Assembly (NCBI RefSeq): GCF_019599145.1
Contig: NZ_CP080647.1
Coordinates: 2,604,001 to 2,668,000 of the forward strand
Reading direction: 5' to 3'
Length of the DNA stretch: 64,000 nucleotides
DNA from: Streptomyces akebiae
GTDB lineage: Bacteria > Actinomycetota > Actinomycetes > Streptomycetales > Streptomycetaceae
This document shows positions 43,337 to 52,379 of the stretch, in pieces. Position numbers and translations under genes: made by a program. The notes under the pieces were generated by a model that was not told the DNA's origin, searched no databases, and saw only the letters and a list, made by a program, of their open reading frames with translations. Every line of letters starts with the position of its first letter. Position 1 is the stretch's first letter.

Positions 43337-44128
43337 ATGAGCCTGCGCCTGGAGGAGATCGACTGGCAACCGACGCCGATGGGCGAGATCAGTCTGCGCC
43401 GACGCCGCCACCCGGTCTCGGCAGAGGACGTGTACGAGGTGAAACTCGGCGACGAGTTCCTGATGTCCAGCCTCTTCACCACCGGCGAGATCGCGCTCGC
43501 CGAACTCGCCCTGGCGCAGATGCCGGACACCGAGATGGACGTGGCCGTCGGTGGACTCGGACTCGGCTACACCGCCCAGGCAGTCCTGGACGATCCCCGG
43601 GTGCGCTCGCTGACCGTGATCGACGCGCTCGCCGAAGTCATCGGCTGGCATCGACGGCACCTGGTGCCACTCGGAGCCCGGCTCACATCGGACGACCGCT
43701 GCCGCCTCGTCCACGGCGACTTCTTCGCGCTGGCCGCCGACCCCCGCGGTCTGGACCCCGAGGAGCCGGGCCGTCGCTTCCACGCCATCCTGCTGGACGT
43801 CGACCATTCACCGCGCCATGTGCTCCACCCGCGCCACGCGGCGCTCTACCAGCCCGCCGGGCTTCGCGCTCTCGCCGCTCACCTCCACCCGGGCGGAGTG
43901 TTCGCCCTGTGGTCCAACGACCCGCCCGACGAGCAGTTCACCTCCGCACTCACCGAAGTCTTCGCACGAGCGGAGGCCCGTGTCGTCGCCTTCGACAACC
44001 CCCTGCAGGGCGGCACCTCGACCAACACCGTCTACCTGGCCGGCAAGGCACCGACTCGCTCGCACCGCCGCACGTCGAAGGAGCCGACGGTGCAAGGTGT
44101 CGACGGAAAGGCGGAGAAGCATACTTGA
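43337..44128 (+). CDS. Spermidine-synthase-like SAM-fold protein
   Basis: 263 residues from ATG 43337 (AAAGG upstream). The Rossmann core shows the spermidine synthase signature: VAVGGLGLGYTAQAVLDDPRVRSLTVIDALAEVIGW, then RCRLVHGDFFAL and AILLDVDHSP. Canonical spermidine synthases have GGGDG at the loop; here it is GGLGLG, and there is no N-terminal beta domain of full size, so the natural reaction may differ (aminopropyl transfer or methyl transfer). The last 35 residues are a basic polar tail. Follows the RNase J terminator, thus separately transcribed. Confidence 0.85.
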   Translation: MSLRLEEIDWQPTPMGEISLRRRRHPVSAEDVYEVKLGDEFLMSSLFTTGEIALAELALAQMPDTEMDVAVGGLGLGYTAQAVLDDPRVRSLTVIDALAEVIGWHRRHLVPLGARLTSDDRCRLVHGDFFALAADPRGLDPEEPGRRFHAILLDVDHSPRHVLHPRHAALYQPAGLRALAAHLHPGGVFALWSNDPPDEQFTSALTEVFARAEARVVAFDNPLQGGTSTNTVYLAGKAPTRSHRRTSKEPTVQGVDGKAEKHT

Positions 44129-44180
44129 CCATGCGGGGGACCATCCCGCAGCGGCTTGGCAGGGGAAGGGCGGCAATCCG

Positions 44181-44714
44181 GTGAGCGGCGGCAGCCAGGC
44201 AGTGGAGAAGGCCGAAGTACGGCTCAAGTGGGACCCGAGTCACTGGGAACAGCCACACCACCATCTCGACATCATCGCCACGACCTACTCGACGGATGCC
44301 CCTCACGGGCGGCCTGTGTACGTCGTCCATTTCGACAGCCGCTCACCGGACGGCACCATCAACATGAGCCGGCACAGCCAGACCGGTCAGGGCTTCGGCT
44401 ACGTCGAAGTGATGACCCTGGAGCTCGGTCGCCTCGCTCCCTCCTTCGCCCGGGTGGTCGTAGGCGTGGCGATCCACCAGGACAGCGGCCCCAAGACCTT
44501 CGGCGACCTGTCGAACGCCGGAGTGCTGGTTGTCGAGGGGTACAGGGAACTTCTGAAGGACGACCTCGCGCAGGTCTCCGGATCCACCGCGGCGACGGTC
44601 GCGGAGTTCACCCGGGATGCTTCCGGAGCCTGGGAGTTCCATGAGATGGTCCGAGGGTTCGACAGCGACCCCGAGATCTTCACCATGGAGATGGGCAGCG
44701 CGCCACAGTCCTGA
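44181..44714 (+). CDS. TerD-family protein
   Basis: 177 residues from GTG 44181. The body matches TerD/TerZ calcium-binding stress proteins: RPVYVVHFDSRSPDGTINMSRHSQTG, VVVGVAIHQDSG, FGDLSNAGVLVVEGY and FTRDASGAWEFHEMVRGF. The acidic loop near TYSTDAPHGRP occupies the Ca-site region but lacks the usual NDDNxxG pattern, so metal binding is uncertain. Family members are widespread in Streptomyces and linked to stress and tellurite/phage resistance. No other ter genes are adjacent. Confidence 0.85.
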   Translation: MSGGSQAVEKAEVRLKWDPSHWEQPHHHLDIIATTYSTDAPHGRPVYVVHFDSRSPDGTINMSRHSQTGQGFGYVEVMTLELGRLAPSFARVVVGVAIHQDSGPKTFGDLSNAGVLVVEGYRELLKDDLAQVSGSTAATVAEFTRDASGAWEFHEMVRGFDSDPEIFTMEMGSAPQS

Positions 44715-45539
44715 GTGACGGTCGGGAAGCCGGGCGGACCGCGGATCCGGCGGGCTGCGGCCGGGGGGTGGACCGCGCGGCGGGCATCCCGCGAGAGCCA
44801 CACGACGGATCGCCGGGACGGACGAGGACGCCGTCGACGGTGAGTTCCCGTCCACGGTGTCCGCGCAGTCGAGGTGCCCGTCCGGGTTCTTGCCCGGCGC
44901 GAACACGCTCTCCGGGTGATTCTTGTCCAGCGCCCAGTCGATGTCGTCGATGTAGCCGCCGCCTATGACACCCAGGCTGTCGGCCAACGCCTCGTGGTGC
45001 TCCTTCAGCAGACCCGGGTCCGCACCGTGCTTCTCCATGACGGGCCGGACGGTGGTCGCGGCCACGGCACCGTCCGGCCCGGTACGCACCCGTGTCAGCG
45101 AGGCCGCTCACGGACAGGGAAGACCTGCGAACGCGTGGGCAACGGCCGCGCCCGGTGGTTCGAAGTCGACCTGCCCGTTGTGATCGCCCTGCGGCGCACC
45201 TCCTTCACGTACACGCCGCGCCGGACGATGACGCCCCCTGCCGGCCGAACTGCCGCTGCTCTACGGGCAGATGGTGTCCGCGGTCGCCGCGCAACGCCTG
45301 CCCCAGCCCGAGGGCCACCGGCTCAACCACCTGCGCCTGCCCTGACAGCCGACGCGGCGGCGCTTCCTGGGGCGGAAGCCGGCGTGAATGAGTCCACCAC
45401 CCGACCCTCGACACCCCGCGGACTCTCGAACCGCGGATGGTGAACACGCACCCTGCCCCCGGCCCTCCAGGCCCTCGCCTTCTTTGAATCCGTGCTGGAA
45501 ATGATTACCGTGTGCGTTATCTCTTGGAGGTGGGCAGCC
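44715..45539. pseudogene. Decayed region with fragments of at least two genes
   Basis: 825 bp without an intact gene. On the minus strand about 44810-45104 a fragment reads TTVRPVMEKHGADPGLLKEHHEALAD...GGGYIDDIDWALDKNHPESVF, resembling the inside of a large actinobacterial WXG/DUF6571-like toxin-type protein, with a stop upstream and no start. On the plus strand about 45130-45200, GNGRARWFEVDLPVVIALRR resembles an inner segment of a Tcmp/LCM-type methyltransferase. At 45238-45345 a further 36-codon tail (ending LNHLRLP) is isolated by stops. These are remnants left of the putative island. Confidence 0.55.
45496..45510 (+). promoter_or_regulatory. Zur-like box before the Fur-family regulator
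   Basis: TGGAAATGATTACCG matches 11 of 15 positions of the Streptomyces Zur consensus TGAAAATGATTTTCA as I recall it, and its centre GGAAAT-G-ATTACC is itself nearly palindromic. It lies 30 bp before the preferred start codon, which fits autoregulation. Confidence 0.55.
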
Positions 45540-45995
45540 CTGCGCGAAACATCAGCCACTCAGCTGCCGGCGCCGTTGCGCACGACACGACAACGGAAGG
45601 CCGTCATGAGTGCCCTGCATCAGCGGGCCGGCTTCACCTCCGCCCAGGAGCTGCACGAGGCGATGGAGGCCGACGGCATCACCATCGGCCTGACCACGGT
45701 GTACCGGACCCTGCACGCCCTGGACCGCTCCGGACAGGTCGACGTCGTGCGGGAGAGGAGCGGAGAACGGCTCTACCGGCCGCGACCCGCCGACGGTCAC
45801 CGCCACTACCTCGTCTGCCGCGACTGCGGCCTCAGCACGGAGGTGGAGGCGGACACGGTCGAGCGATGGGCCGAGAAGGTGGCCGAGGTCATGGGCTTCG
45901 CCGAGGTCGAGCACACGGTCGAACTGAGTGGCGTGTGCGACCGGTGCCACTTCACCCGGAACACCACACCGGCCCCGACGGACCGGCACGCCTGA
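45540..45995 (+). CDS. Fur-family metalloregulator, Zur-like
   Basis: About 151 residues. N-terminal winged helix: TTRQRKAVMSALHQRAGFTSAQELHEAMEADGITIGLTTVYRTLHALDRSGQVDVV. The C-terminal metal-binding domain has HRHYLVCRDCG and CDRCHF, the two CxxC pairs that hold structural zinc, and a His-rich regulatory region. The start is uncertain: GGAGG at 45526-45530 is ideally spaced to a CTG at 45540, whereas GTG at 45510 or 45492 lacks a ribosome site and lies in the Zur-like box; ATG 45606 would cut the helix-turn-helix. Zur proteins repress zinc uptake genes when zinc is plentiful. Convergent with the RiPP exporter operon, so probably its local regulator. Confidence 0.85.
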   Translation: MRETSATQLPAPLRTTRQRKAVMSALHQRAGFTSAQELHEAMEADGITIGLTTVYRTLHALDRSGQVDVVRERSGERLYRPRPADGHRHYLVCRDCGLSTEVEADTVERWAEKVAEVMGFAEVEHTVELSGVCDRCHFTRNTTPAPTDRHA

Positions 45996-46271
45996 ACCGC
46001 CCCTGCCACCCCCGACGGGCGGGCGAGTTCTCAGCCCGGTCGCCACCCTGCCGCGGCTGCCGCCCGGGGCACCGCGCTCAGCGAGAGCCTGTCCGTCAGC
46101 AACGCGGCGCACGGCGGATCCGCCCTCGGTCTCAGACACAGGGGCGCATACACGTGGGGCCCCTCCCCGTGCCGCCCACCGTCGTGGCGGCATTCGTAGG
46201 GAAGAAGTCGGGGCCGGGTGCCGGCGCGCTCGAGCCTCCCCCTGCCCGGGCCCCCGGGCGGCGTCCCGTGC

Positions 46272-48029
46272 TCAGGAGGGGGTGGAGAGTACGCGGTTGA
46301 GCGCGCTGCCGGGGCGGCTGGTGAGGTCCTCCCAGGTTCCCTCTTCCGTGATGCGGCCCGTCTCGAGGACTGCGATGCGGTCGGCACGTCGGATCGTGGC
46401 CGGCCGGTGGGCGATGACAATCGTGGTGCGGCCCTTCTCCCGCAGCGCGGCGGCGAGCTGGGCGTCACCGGTGTTGTCCAGATGGGCGGTGGACTCGTCG
46501 AGGACGAGGACGCGCGGGCGTACCAGCAGCGCGCGGGCGAGGGCTATGCGGGCCCGCTGTCCTCCCGAGAGCGTTGCGCCGCGCTCCCCGACGAGGGTGT
46601 CCATCGTGGCGATCCGGTCGACGCCGCAGCGGCGCGCCGCCGTGGCGAGCAGGTCGTCGTCCGCTTCGGGTGCGGCGAGCCGCAGGTTCTCGGCGAGAGT
46701 GCCGTGGAAGAGGGGTGTCTCCTGTCCCACGAGAACGACCGCCCGCCGCAGTTCGGGGTCTCCCACGTCCCGGACGTCCACCAGGTCGCCGTGGGCGGAG
46801 ACCAGCTGGACCGTTCCCTCGGAGGGGTCCCAGAACCGGGCCAGCAGGTGGGCGATGGTCGACTTGCCGGCTCCCGAGACACCGACCAGGGCGAGTGTCC
46901 CACCCGGGGGGACGGTCAGGTCGACGCCGTCCAGCACGGGCTGTCCGCCGTAGTCGAACCGCACGCCGTGCAGCCGGACACCCAACGGACCGGGCGGCAG
47001 GGGACGGGGAGCGGCGGGCGGCGGGGCGAGAGCGGGGGCCTTGACAGCCGCGCCGACGCGGGCGGCCGCGGCCCGCAGTGCCACGGCCTGGCTCAGGGCG
47101 CGCGCCGACTCCGCGACCGGACCGAGGACGGACAGGGCCAGGGCCATCGCCGCCGGGGCCCATGCGCCGTGCAGCCGTCCGGACGTCACGGACTGCGCCG
47201 CCGCGGTGACCACGCCGAGGACGGCGGCCACGATGAGCAGGTCGCGGACCGATGCGGCGACCGCCTCCCAGGTGGCCTCGGCGCGCTGGGCGTCGCCCAG
47301 CTGCTGTCCCCGCCTCGCCAGCGTGCCGCGGCGTTCCGCGAGCCGGCCGAAGGCGAGCAGTTCACGCAGCCCGTCGACGGTTTCCACGGTGTCGGCGGAC
47401 AGCCTCGCCGCGGCCGTCCGGGTGCGGCCGCCGCGTGCCGCGCGCCCGCGCGCGTCGGCGAAGGGCGCCGCGGCGAGGAGGGCCGCGACCGGGAGTACGG
47501 CCGCCAGCAGCCACGGTTCCACCACGGCGAGGACCAGGGAACCGCCGGTGAACATCGTTGCCGAGGCCAGCAGTTGGGCGGTGGTGTGGGCATAGAAGAA
47601 CTCCAGCGCCTCCACGTCGGCCATGGCGGTGGCGGCGAGGTCGCCGCTGCGCCGGGCCGCGATGCGGGCGGGCGCGCTGCGGGCGAGTCCGTCGAAGACG
47701 CGCACCCGCAGTACGGCCAGCACCCGGTAGGCCAGGTCGTGCGAGAGGTCCATCTCCCGCCAGGTCGTCAGGGCGCGGACGAGGACCAGGGCGCCGAGTG
47801 CGGTGACGGTGGCGGCCGAGGGGGCTCTCCCTTCGATGACGGCGGTACCCACGGTGTGCGCGGCCAGGGTGACCAGCGCGACGAGGGAGCCCTGTTCGAG
47901 GAGGGCGGCGGCGCAGGTGCGGGCCGTCATGGCGCGGTGTGCCGCGAGGGCGGGAAGAAGGGCCCGCAGTGCGCCTCGCGCGGGTACGTCCGCTTCGGAG
48001 GGGGCGGTGGTGGCGGTGGCGGTGCTCAT
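46272..48029 (-). CDS. ABC exporter, membrane-ATPase half-transporter 2 (CydC-like)
   Basis: 585 residues: an N-terminal six-helix transmembrane domain (about 30-310) and a C-terminal ATPase with VGVSGAGKST, LSGGQRARIALARALL and VLVLDESTAHLD. Closest in layout to CydC-type heterodimer partners. Last gene of the RiPP operon, overlapping the previous exporter by 4 bp; the two probably form a heterodimeric pump. In this setting the cargo is most likely the modified peptide rather than glutathione/heme-related compounds. The Walker B glutamate is kept (DES), so both halves may hydrolyse ATP. Confidence 0.88.
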   Translation of the reverse strand: MSTATATTAPSEADVPARGALRALLPALAAHRAMTARTCAAALLEQGSLVALVTLAAHTVGTAVIEGRAPSAATVTALGALVLVRALTTWREMDLSHDLAYRVLAVLRVRVFDGLARSAPARIAARRSGDLAATAMADVEALEFFYAHTTAQLLASATMFTGGSLVLAVVEPWLLAAVLPVAALLAAAPFADARGRAARGGRTRTAAARLSADTVETVDGLRELLAFGRLAERRGTLARRGQQLGDAQRAEATWEAVAASVRDLLIVAAVLGVVTAAAQSVTSGRLHGAWAPAAMALALSVLGPVAESARALSQAVALRAAAARVGAAVKAPALAPPPAAPRPLPPGPLGVRLHGVRFDYGGQPVLDGVDLTVPPGGTLALVGVSGAGKSTIAHLLARFWDPSEGTVQLVSAHGDLVDVRDVGDPELRRAVVLVGQETPLFHGTLAENLRLAAPEADDDLLATAARRCGVDRIATMDTLVGERGATLSGGQRARIALARALLVRPRVLVLDESTAHLDNTGDAQLAAALREKGRTTIVIAHRPATIRRADRIAVLETGRITEEGTWEDLTSRPGSALNRVLSTPS

Positions 48030-49765
48030 GCGGCGAGTTCTCCTCGGTGGGCGCGGCCGGCGTCGACGAGCCGCGCGTAGACGCCGCCGGCCTCGACCAG
48101 GCCGGCGTGCTCGCCGACGGCGTCCACCCGTCCTTCGTCGAGGACGACGATGCGGTCGGCGTGCCGGACGGCGGCCAGCCGGTGGGCGACCACCAGGACG
48201 GTCCGGCCGCTCGCGGCGTTCATCAGCTCCCGGAGGATGTCCGCTTCGCGGCGCTCGTCGACCGCGCTCGTGGCCTCGTCGAGGACCAGCACCGGGGCGT
48301 CCGCGAGCAGGGCGCGCGCGAGGGCGAGACGCTGGCGCTGGCCACCCGAGAGGGTGGCGCCGCGCTCACCGAGGACGGTGGCGTAGCCGTCGGGGAGGGC
48401 GGCTATCTCGTCGTGGACTCCGGCGACGCGTGCCGCCCGGGTCAGGTCGTCGTCCGTGGCGCCGGGCCGGGCCAGGCGCAGGTTGTCGGCGATGCTGGCG
48501 TGAAAGAGGTACGTCTCCTGCGACACGACGGCGATGCCCCGCCGCAGCGAGTCGAGGGTGTACTCGGTCGTGGGGCGCCCGTCGAGTGTGATCCTGCCCT
48601 CCTGCGGGTCGTGGTGGCGCAGGAGCAGGGCCAGCAGCGTGGATTTGCCCGCGCCGGAAGGGCCGACGATCGCCGTCGTCCGTCCCGCCTGCGCGGTGAA
48701 GGAGACGCCGTCGAGGGCCGGCGCCCGTGTGCCGTCGTAGGTGAACCGGACGTCTTCGAAGCGCACTTCGGGCGGGGTCGTCCAGTGGGCGGGGGCCTCT
48801 CCGATGTCGGGGACGGCCGGCTCGGCGGTGCGCAGGGCCGCGAGGCCGTCCGCGGCCGACACGCCCAGGTATCCGGCGTGCCATTCGCGGGCCAGGTCGC
48901 GGACCGGCCGGAAGCACTCGGAGGCCAGCAGCAGCACCAGATAGGTGCCGGTCGCCGTGGTGGATCCGGTGACGGCCGACCAGCACGCCAGGAGCGCGGC
49001 CGCGGCGGTGCCGCCCTGGATGGCGAGGTCGGTGATGGCGGTGTCGACCAGGGACACCCTCAGTTTGGCGACGGTCGCCCGGTGCAGCGCGGCGGACCGC
49101 TCCTCCAGGCGTGCGCGGGTGCGCCCGACTGCGCCGGCGGCACGCAGGGCGGGCATGCCCTGGAGCGCCTCCAGGTAGTCGGCGCCGAGCCCTTCGTAGG
49201 TGTCCCAGTGCTCCTTGCCGCGGGCGGCCAGGAGCCGGTCCCAGGCGCGCGGACCGGCCAGGGCCAGCAGCAGGGCGGGGACGAGGCCGAGGAGTGCCCA
49301 CGGTTCGACCACGGCCAGGGCGGCCAGGACCAGGGGCGGCACGGTGAGGGTGATCAGCAGCTGGGGCAGGTAGCGGGAGACGTAGGCGTCGACGCCCTCC
49401 ACCCCGTCGACGAGGGTGGTGCGGACGGCTCCGGCCCTCGCGGTGGTCAGGTGGGCGGGCCCCAGCCGGCCCAGGTGGGTGAGGAGTTCGTCCCGCAGGG
49501 TCACCCTGACCCGGGCCCCGGCACGCGTGGCGGTGCGCCGCTGCCACACGGAGAGCCCGGCGCGGGCGGCGACGACGGCGAGCACCGCGGCCAGCAGCCA
49601 CGGAAGCGAACCGGTGTCGCCGCGGGCCAGGTGGGCGAGCGCGAGGGCCAGCAGTGCGGCCTGTGCCAGGTGGGTCAGGGTGACGGCGCCCTGCAGGAAG
49701 GTGGACGCGAGCAGGGGGCGACGGGCGCCCCTGGCAGCGCGGCGCAGCTCGGGGTGGACGATCAC
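48026..49765 (-). CDS. ABC exporter, membrane-ATPase half-transporter 1 (CydD-like)
   Basis: 579 residues from GTG 49765 (GGAG upstream), coupled to the SagB-type gene before it and to the CydC-like gene after it. Transmembrane domain about 1-310, then ATPase with VGPSGAGKSTLLALLLRHH, LSGGQRQRLALARALL and VLVLDEATSAVDE. Expected to pair with the next protein as a heterodimeric exporter for the RiPP product. Confidence 0.9.
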   Translation of the reverse strand: MIVHPELRRAARGARRPLLASTFLQGAVTLTHLAQAALLALALAHLARGDTGSLPWLLAAVLAVVAARAGLSVWQRRTATRAGARVRVTLRDELLTHLGRLGPAHLTTARAGAVRTTLVDGVEGVDAYVSRYLPQLLITLTVPPLVLAALAVVEPWALLGLVPALLLALAGPRAWDRLLAARGKEHWDTYEGLGADYLEALQGMPALRAAGAVGRTRARLEERSAALHRATVAKLRVSLVDTAITDLAIQGGTAAAALLACWSAVTGSTTATGTYLVLLLASECFRPVRDLAREWHAGYLGVSAADGLAALRTAEPAVPDIGEAPAHWTTPPEVRFEDVRFTYDGTRAPALDGVSFTAQAGRTTAIVGPSGAGKSTLLALLLRHHDPQEGRITLDGRPTTEYTLDSLRRGIAVVSQETYLFHASIADNLRLARPGATDDDLTRAARVAGVHDEIAALPDGYATVLGERGATLSGGQRQRLALARALLADAPVLVLDEATSAVDERREADILRELMNAASGRTVLVVAHRLAAVRHADRIVVLDEGRVDAVGEHAGLVEAGGVYARLVDAGRAHRGELAA

Positions 49766-51003
49766 GTGGCGTTCTCCTCGTCGGCGTGGCGGGTGCCAAG
49801 GGCCAGGCCGTGGACGACCCAGTCCCGGCCCGGGGCGGCGCCGAGGGCGGCGCCGAGGTCCGCCTGCTGCCACGAGCCCACGGGCCGAGCCGCCAGCCCC
49901 TGGCGCAGGGCGGTGACATGGGCCAGGTGGACGGCGAAGCCGGCCCGCAGGTGGGCGCGGCGGATGTGCGCGGCGTCGGCGTCCGCGGGGCAGCCGTGGG
50001 CGAGCAGGACGGCGCCCGCGTCCGCGATCCACTCCTGGCCCGCGGCCCAGGCCGCGAGGGTCGGGCGGGCCTCTCCCGCCGCGTACCGCCGCAGGGTCGT
50101 GCCGTCGGCGGACAGCGCCATCAGGGCGGGTCGCGGCGGACCCACCGCGGCGCACCAGCGCAGGTCGCCGCCGCCCGGCCGTGCGGCGGTCGTGAGGACC
50201 TCCCGCAGCGTGCCCGTGCCCGCCCGTTCCGCAGTGGTGAGGACCGCCAGCAGCGCGTCCCGGGACGGGGCGCCTGGCAGAGGCGGCGGGGTACTGCGGC
50301 GCGCCAGCAGTTCGGCGGGGGTGACCGGGCCCCCCGGCGGGTCCAGGACGCGGGCGCAGCCGTCCGGGTGCGCCTGGCCCCGCCCGCCCTCCTGGTGCAC
50401 CGGGCCGCCCCGCCCGCCGGGCGGCGGGACGTGCACGGTGGCCAGTGGGCTCTCGGCAGGACCGCCCAGCCGTACCTCGGGCTCGTCCGTGCCCAGCGCG
50501 CGGGCCGCGAGGAACAGGGCCGCGGCGGCGTGCCCTGTGTCCAGCAGCAGCAGCGGCCAGGCGCGGTGGCCGTAGTGGGAGACCGTGCGCCGTGAGGTGA
50601 CGGAGAGTTCGGCGGTCACTCCGGGCGGTGTGCCCTCGGGTTGCCGACCGAGGCGGTGGACGCGGTGGCGCAGCGGGTCGTAGCCGTAGCGGCCGGGCGG
50701 CAGGGAACAGCCCGCGCCCACGTGCAGTTCGGCGTCCACCGGGTGCAGTGCGCCGGCGGAGGACACGGGCCTGAGGCGTCCGGAGTCGTCCGCCGCGGAC
50801 AGCGAGTGGCGCAGCAGGTCCCCCAGGTCGAGGTCGGCCGGGCCGGCCGGCGGGAGGGGGCGGGGCGGTCCGGGCCAGGCCCGGACCGCTCCCCCGGCGG
50901 GTGTGTCGGGTCCGGGTGGCTCCGGGGAGCGTGCGCGAATGAGGGCGGCGACGAGGTCCACCGGGCGGTCCTCGCGAAGGTCTTCCACGGGTGCGGCCCT
51001 CAC
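49762..51003 (-). CDS. SagB/ThcOx-type FMN dehydrogenase
   Basis: 413 residues from GTG 51003 (GTGA overlap with the YcaO gene). Nitroreductase-type features of SagB: SSAGALHPVDAELHVGAGCSLPPGRYGYDPLRHRVHRLG in the first half, an ALFLAARALG segment, and a second related half with GQEWIADAGAVLLAHG. SagB-type enzymes oxidise azolines made by YcaO to azoles with FMN. Presence with YcaO predicts (methyl)oxazole or thiazole rings; since the peptide has only Ser in the likely core, oxazoles are expected. Confidence 0.88.
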   Translation of the reverse strand: MRAAPVEDLREDRPVDLVAALIRARSPEPPGPDTPAGGAVRAWPGPPRPLPPAGPADLDLGDLLRHSLSAADDSGRLRPVSSAGALHPVDAELHVGAGCSLPPGRYGYDPLRHRVHRLGRQPEGTPPGVTAELSVTSRRTVSHYGHRAWPLLLLDTGHAAAALFLAARALGTDEPEVRLGGPAESPLATVHVPPPGGRGGPVHQEGGRGQAHPDGCARVLDPPGGPVTPAELLARRSTPPPLPGAPSRDALLAVLTTAERAGTGTLREVLTTAARPGGGDLRWCAAVGPPRPALMALSADGTTLRRYAAGEARPTLAAWAAGQEWIADAGAVLLAHGCPADADAAHIRRAHLRAGFAVHLAHVTALRQGLAARPVGSWQQADLGAALGAAPGRDWVVHGLALGTRHADEENAT

Positions 51004-52379
51004 ATGTGCGGCGGAGGCGCCAGCGTGAAGTCCTCCGGGGCGCTCGGCGGGCTCGTGCGCCACCCTCGGGCGACGGCGGCCTCGGCGAGGCGCGGGCAGC
51101 CGAAGTAGCCGAAGGCGGCAGGGGCGTTGGGCAGCAGCCCGGAGACGAGCACCCGGGCGACGCGCAGGGAGGTCTCGGCCACGTCCTCCGTGGTGAGGTC
51201 GAAGGTCATGACACGGTGGCCGCCCGCGTGCAGCGTGCTGTCCAGTCGCTGCCGGCTGCCGCGTTCGACCTCGTCGAGGGACACGGTCCCGAGCGCCGGC
51301 TCGGTGAACCGCCTGGCCTCGGCGGCCATCCTCTCGTCCAGCCACACCTGTACATGGGCGCCCAGGTCCCGCACGTGCTCGAACTGCTCGCCGCACACGT
51401 CGAGATAGCGGCCGTCGGCCCGGTGGTCCAGGTACAGCCCGCGGGCGAGCAGCCCGGCCTCCACGGCCTGGAACACCCAGCCGTCGGGATCGGTCAGGCC
51501 CTGGGTGAACACCCAGGTGTGGACGGCTTCCAGGACGGCCTTGCGGGCGGCCTCGGCCGGGTCGTGCTTGCAGGCGAACCCGGCCGCGTACAGGCCGAGG
51601 CGCGGGTCGTGCACGAGCGCGGCCATGCAGGGGGCGAACTCCGAGTACATCTCCACGATGTGGACGTCGAACGCGGAACCGGCGAGGTCGTCGGCGAGGC
51701 CGGGCACACTCGCCGGGTCGATGCCGCGGGCCGGGCCGTCCAGATGCCACCACAGTTCCAGGGCGTCCCGTTCGACGATCTCCAGCAGGCCGCGTTCGAC
51801 GGCGTCGTCGAGACCCTGTCCCGTGGCGATCCCGGCGTAGTTGAGGTGGTGGGTGCGGGGCAGCTCGCGCAGCTCGCCCTGGCGCCAGTTGAGGTGGGTG
51901 AGCGCGACGGGCGCCCAGACCTCCGCCGCCCGTCCGCCGGGCAGCAGTTCGGTGCCGCGCGTCCACAGGGCCGGGGTGTCGGGCGTGAGGGGGCGATAGG
52001 GGAACTTCTCCCGGGCGTACTGCCAGTCGGCGTACGCGGGCAGGTCCCCCGGGCCGTAGAGCCGCAGACCCTTGTCGGCCAGTTCGGTGGCGGTGGCCCG
52101 TACGGGGGCGTCGGGGTGGCCGGGCGGTGGGACGCGGTTGCCGCAGTACCGCTCCACGCCCTCTGCTATCGCGGCGACACGGGCTTGGCCGGGGTCGCCG
52201 AAGGTGGTGCCGAGGGAGACCCGGTCGGCGGGCCACAGGCCGTGTCTGCGGGCGTCGGATATCTCGGCCGTGAGCGCGGTGTAGCGGGGCGGGGCGCCCG
52301 TGGGGTGCTCGACGGGCTCGACCTTGCGGACGATGCCGCAGACGGGGTCGACGAGTGCTTCCAGCGACAGCGTCGTCAT
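51000..52379 (-). CDS. YcaO-domain cyclodehydratase
   Basis: 459 residues. ATG 52379 overlaps the hydrolase stop. YcaO marks: SLGTTFGDPGQARVAAIAEGVERYCGNR (ATP-site Glu residues), HHLNYAGIATGQGLDDAVERGLLEIVERDALELWWH, and a Pro-rich C-terminus ending PPPHM, a feature of azoline-forming YcaO proteins. It phosphorylates the peptide backbone with ATP to form azolines from Ser/Thr/Cys. Its partner is the small leader-binding protein encoded two genes upstream. Confidence 0.95.
   Translation of the reverse strand: MTTLSLEALVDPVCGIVRKVEPVEHPTGAPPRYTALTAEISDARRHGLWPADRVSLGTTFGDPGQARVAAIAEGVERYCGNRVPPPGHPDAPVRATATELADKGLRLYGPGDLPAYADWQYAREKFPYRPLTPDTPALWTRGTELLPGGRAAEVWAPVALTHLNWRQGELRELPRTHHLNYAGIATGQGLDDAVERGLLEIVERDALELWWHLDGPARGIDPASVPGLADDLAGSAFDVHIVEMYSEFAPCMAALVHDPRLGLYAAGFACKHDPAEAARKAVLEAVHTWVFTQGLTDPDGWVFQAVEAGLLARGLYLDHRADGRYLDVCGEQFEHVRDLGAHVQVWLDERMAAEARRFTEPALGTVSLDEVERGSRQRLDSTLHAGGHRVMTFDLTTEDVAETSLRVARVLVSGLLPNAPAAFGYFGCPRLAEAAVARGWRTSPPSAPEDFTLAPPPHM

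Noticed and set aside
46244..46259. GC palindrome between the Fur-family gene and the exporter operon as a terminator
   Set aside because: Stem of 7 bp with a 2-nt loop is not a feasible hairpin as read, and no tail is present; too weak to list as a feature.
47939..50575. 878-codon plus-strand open frame opposite the ABC exporters and SagB gene
   Set aside because: Antisense shadow; the minus-strand frames carry complete ABC and nitroreductase motifs.
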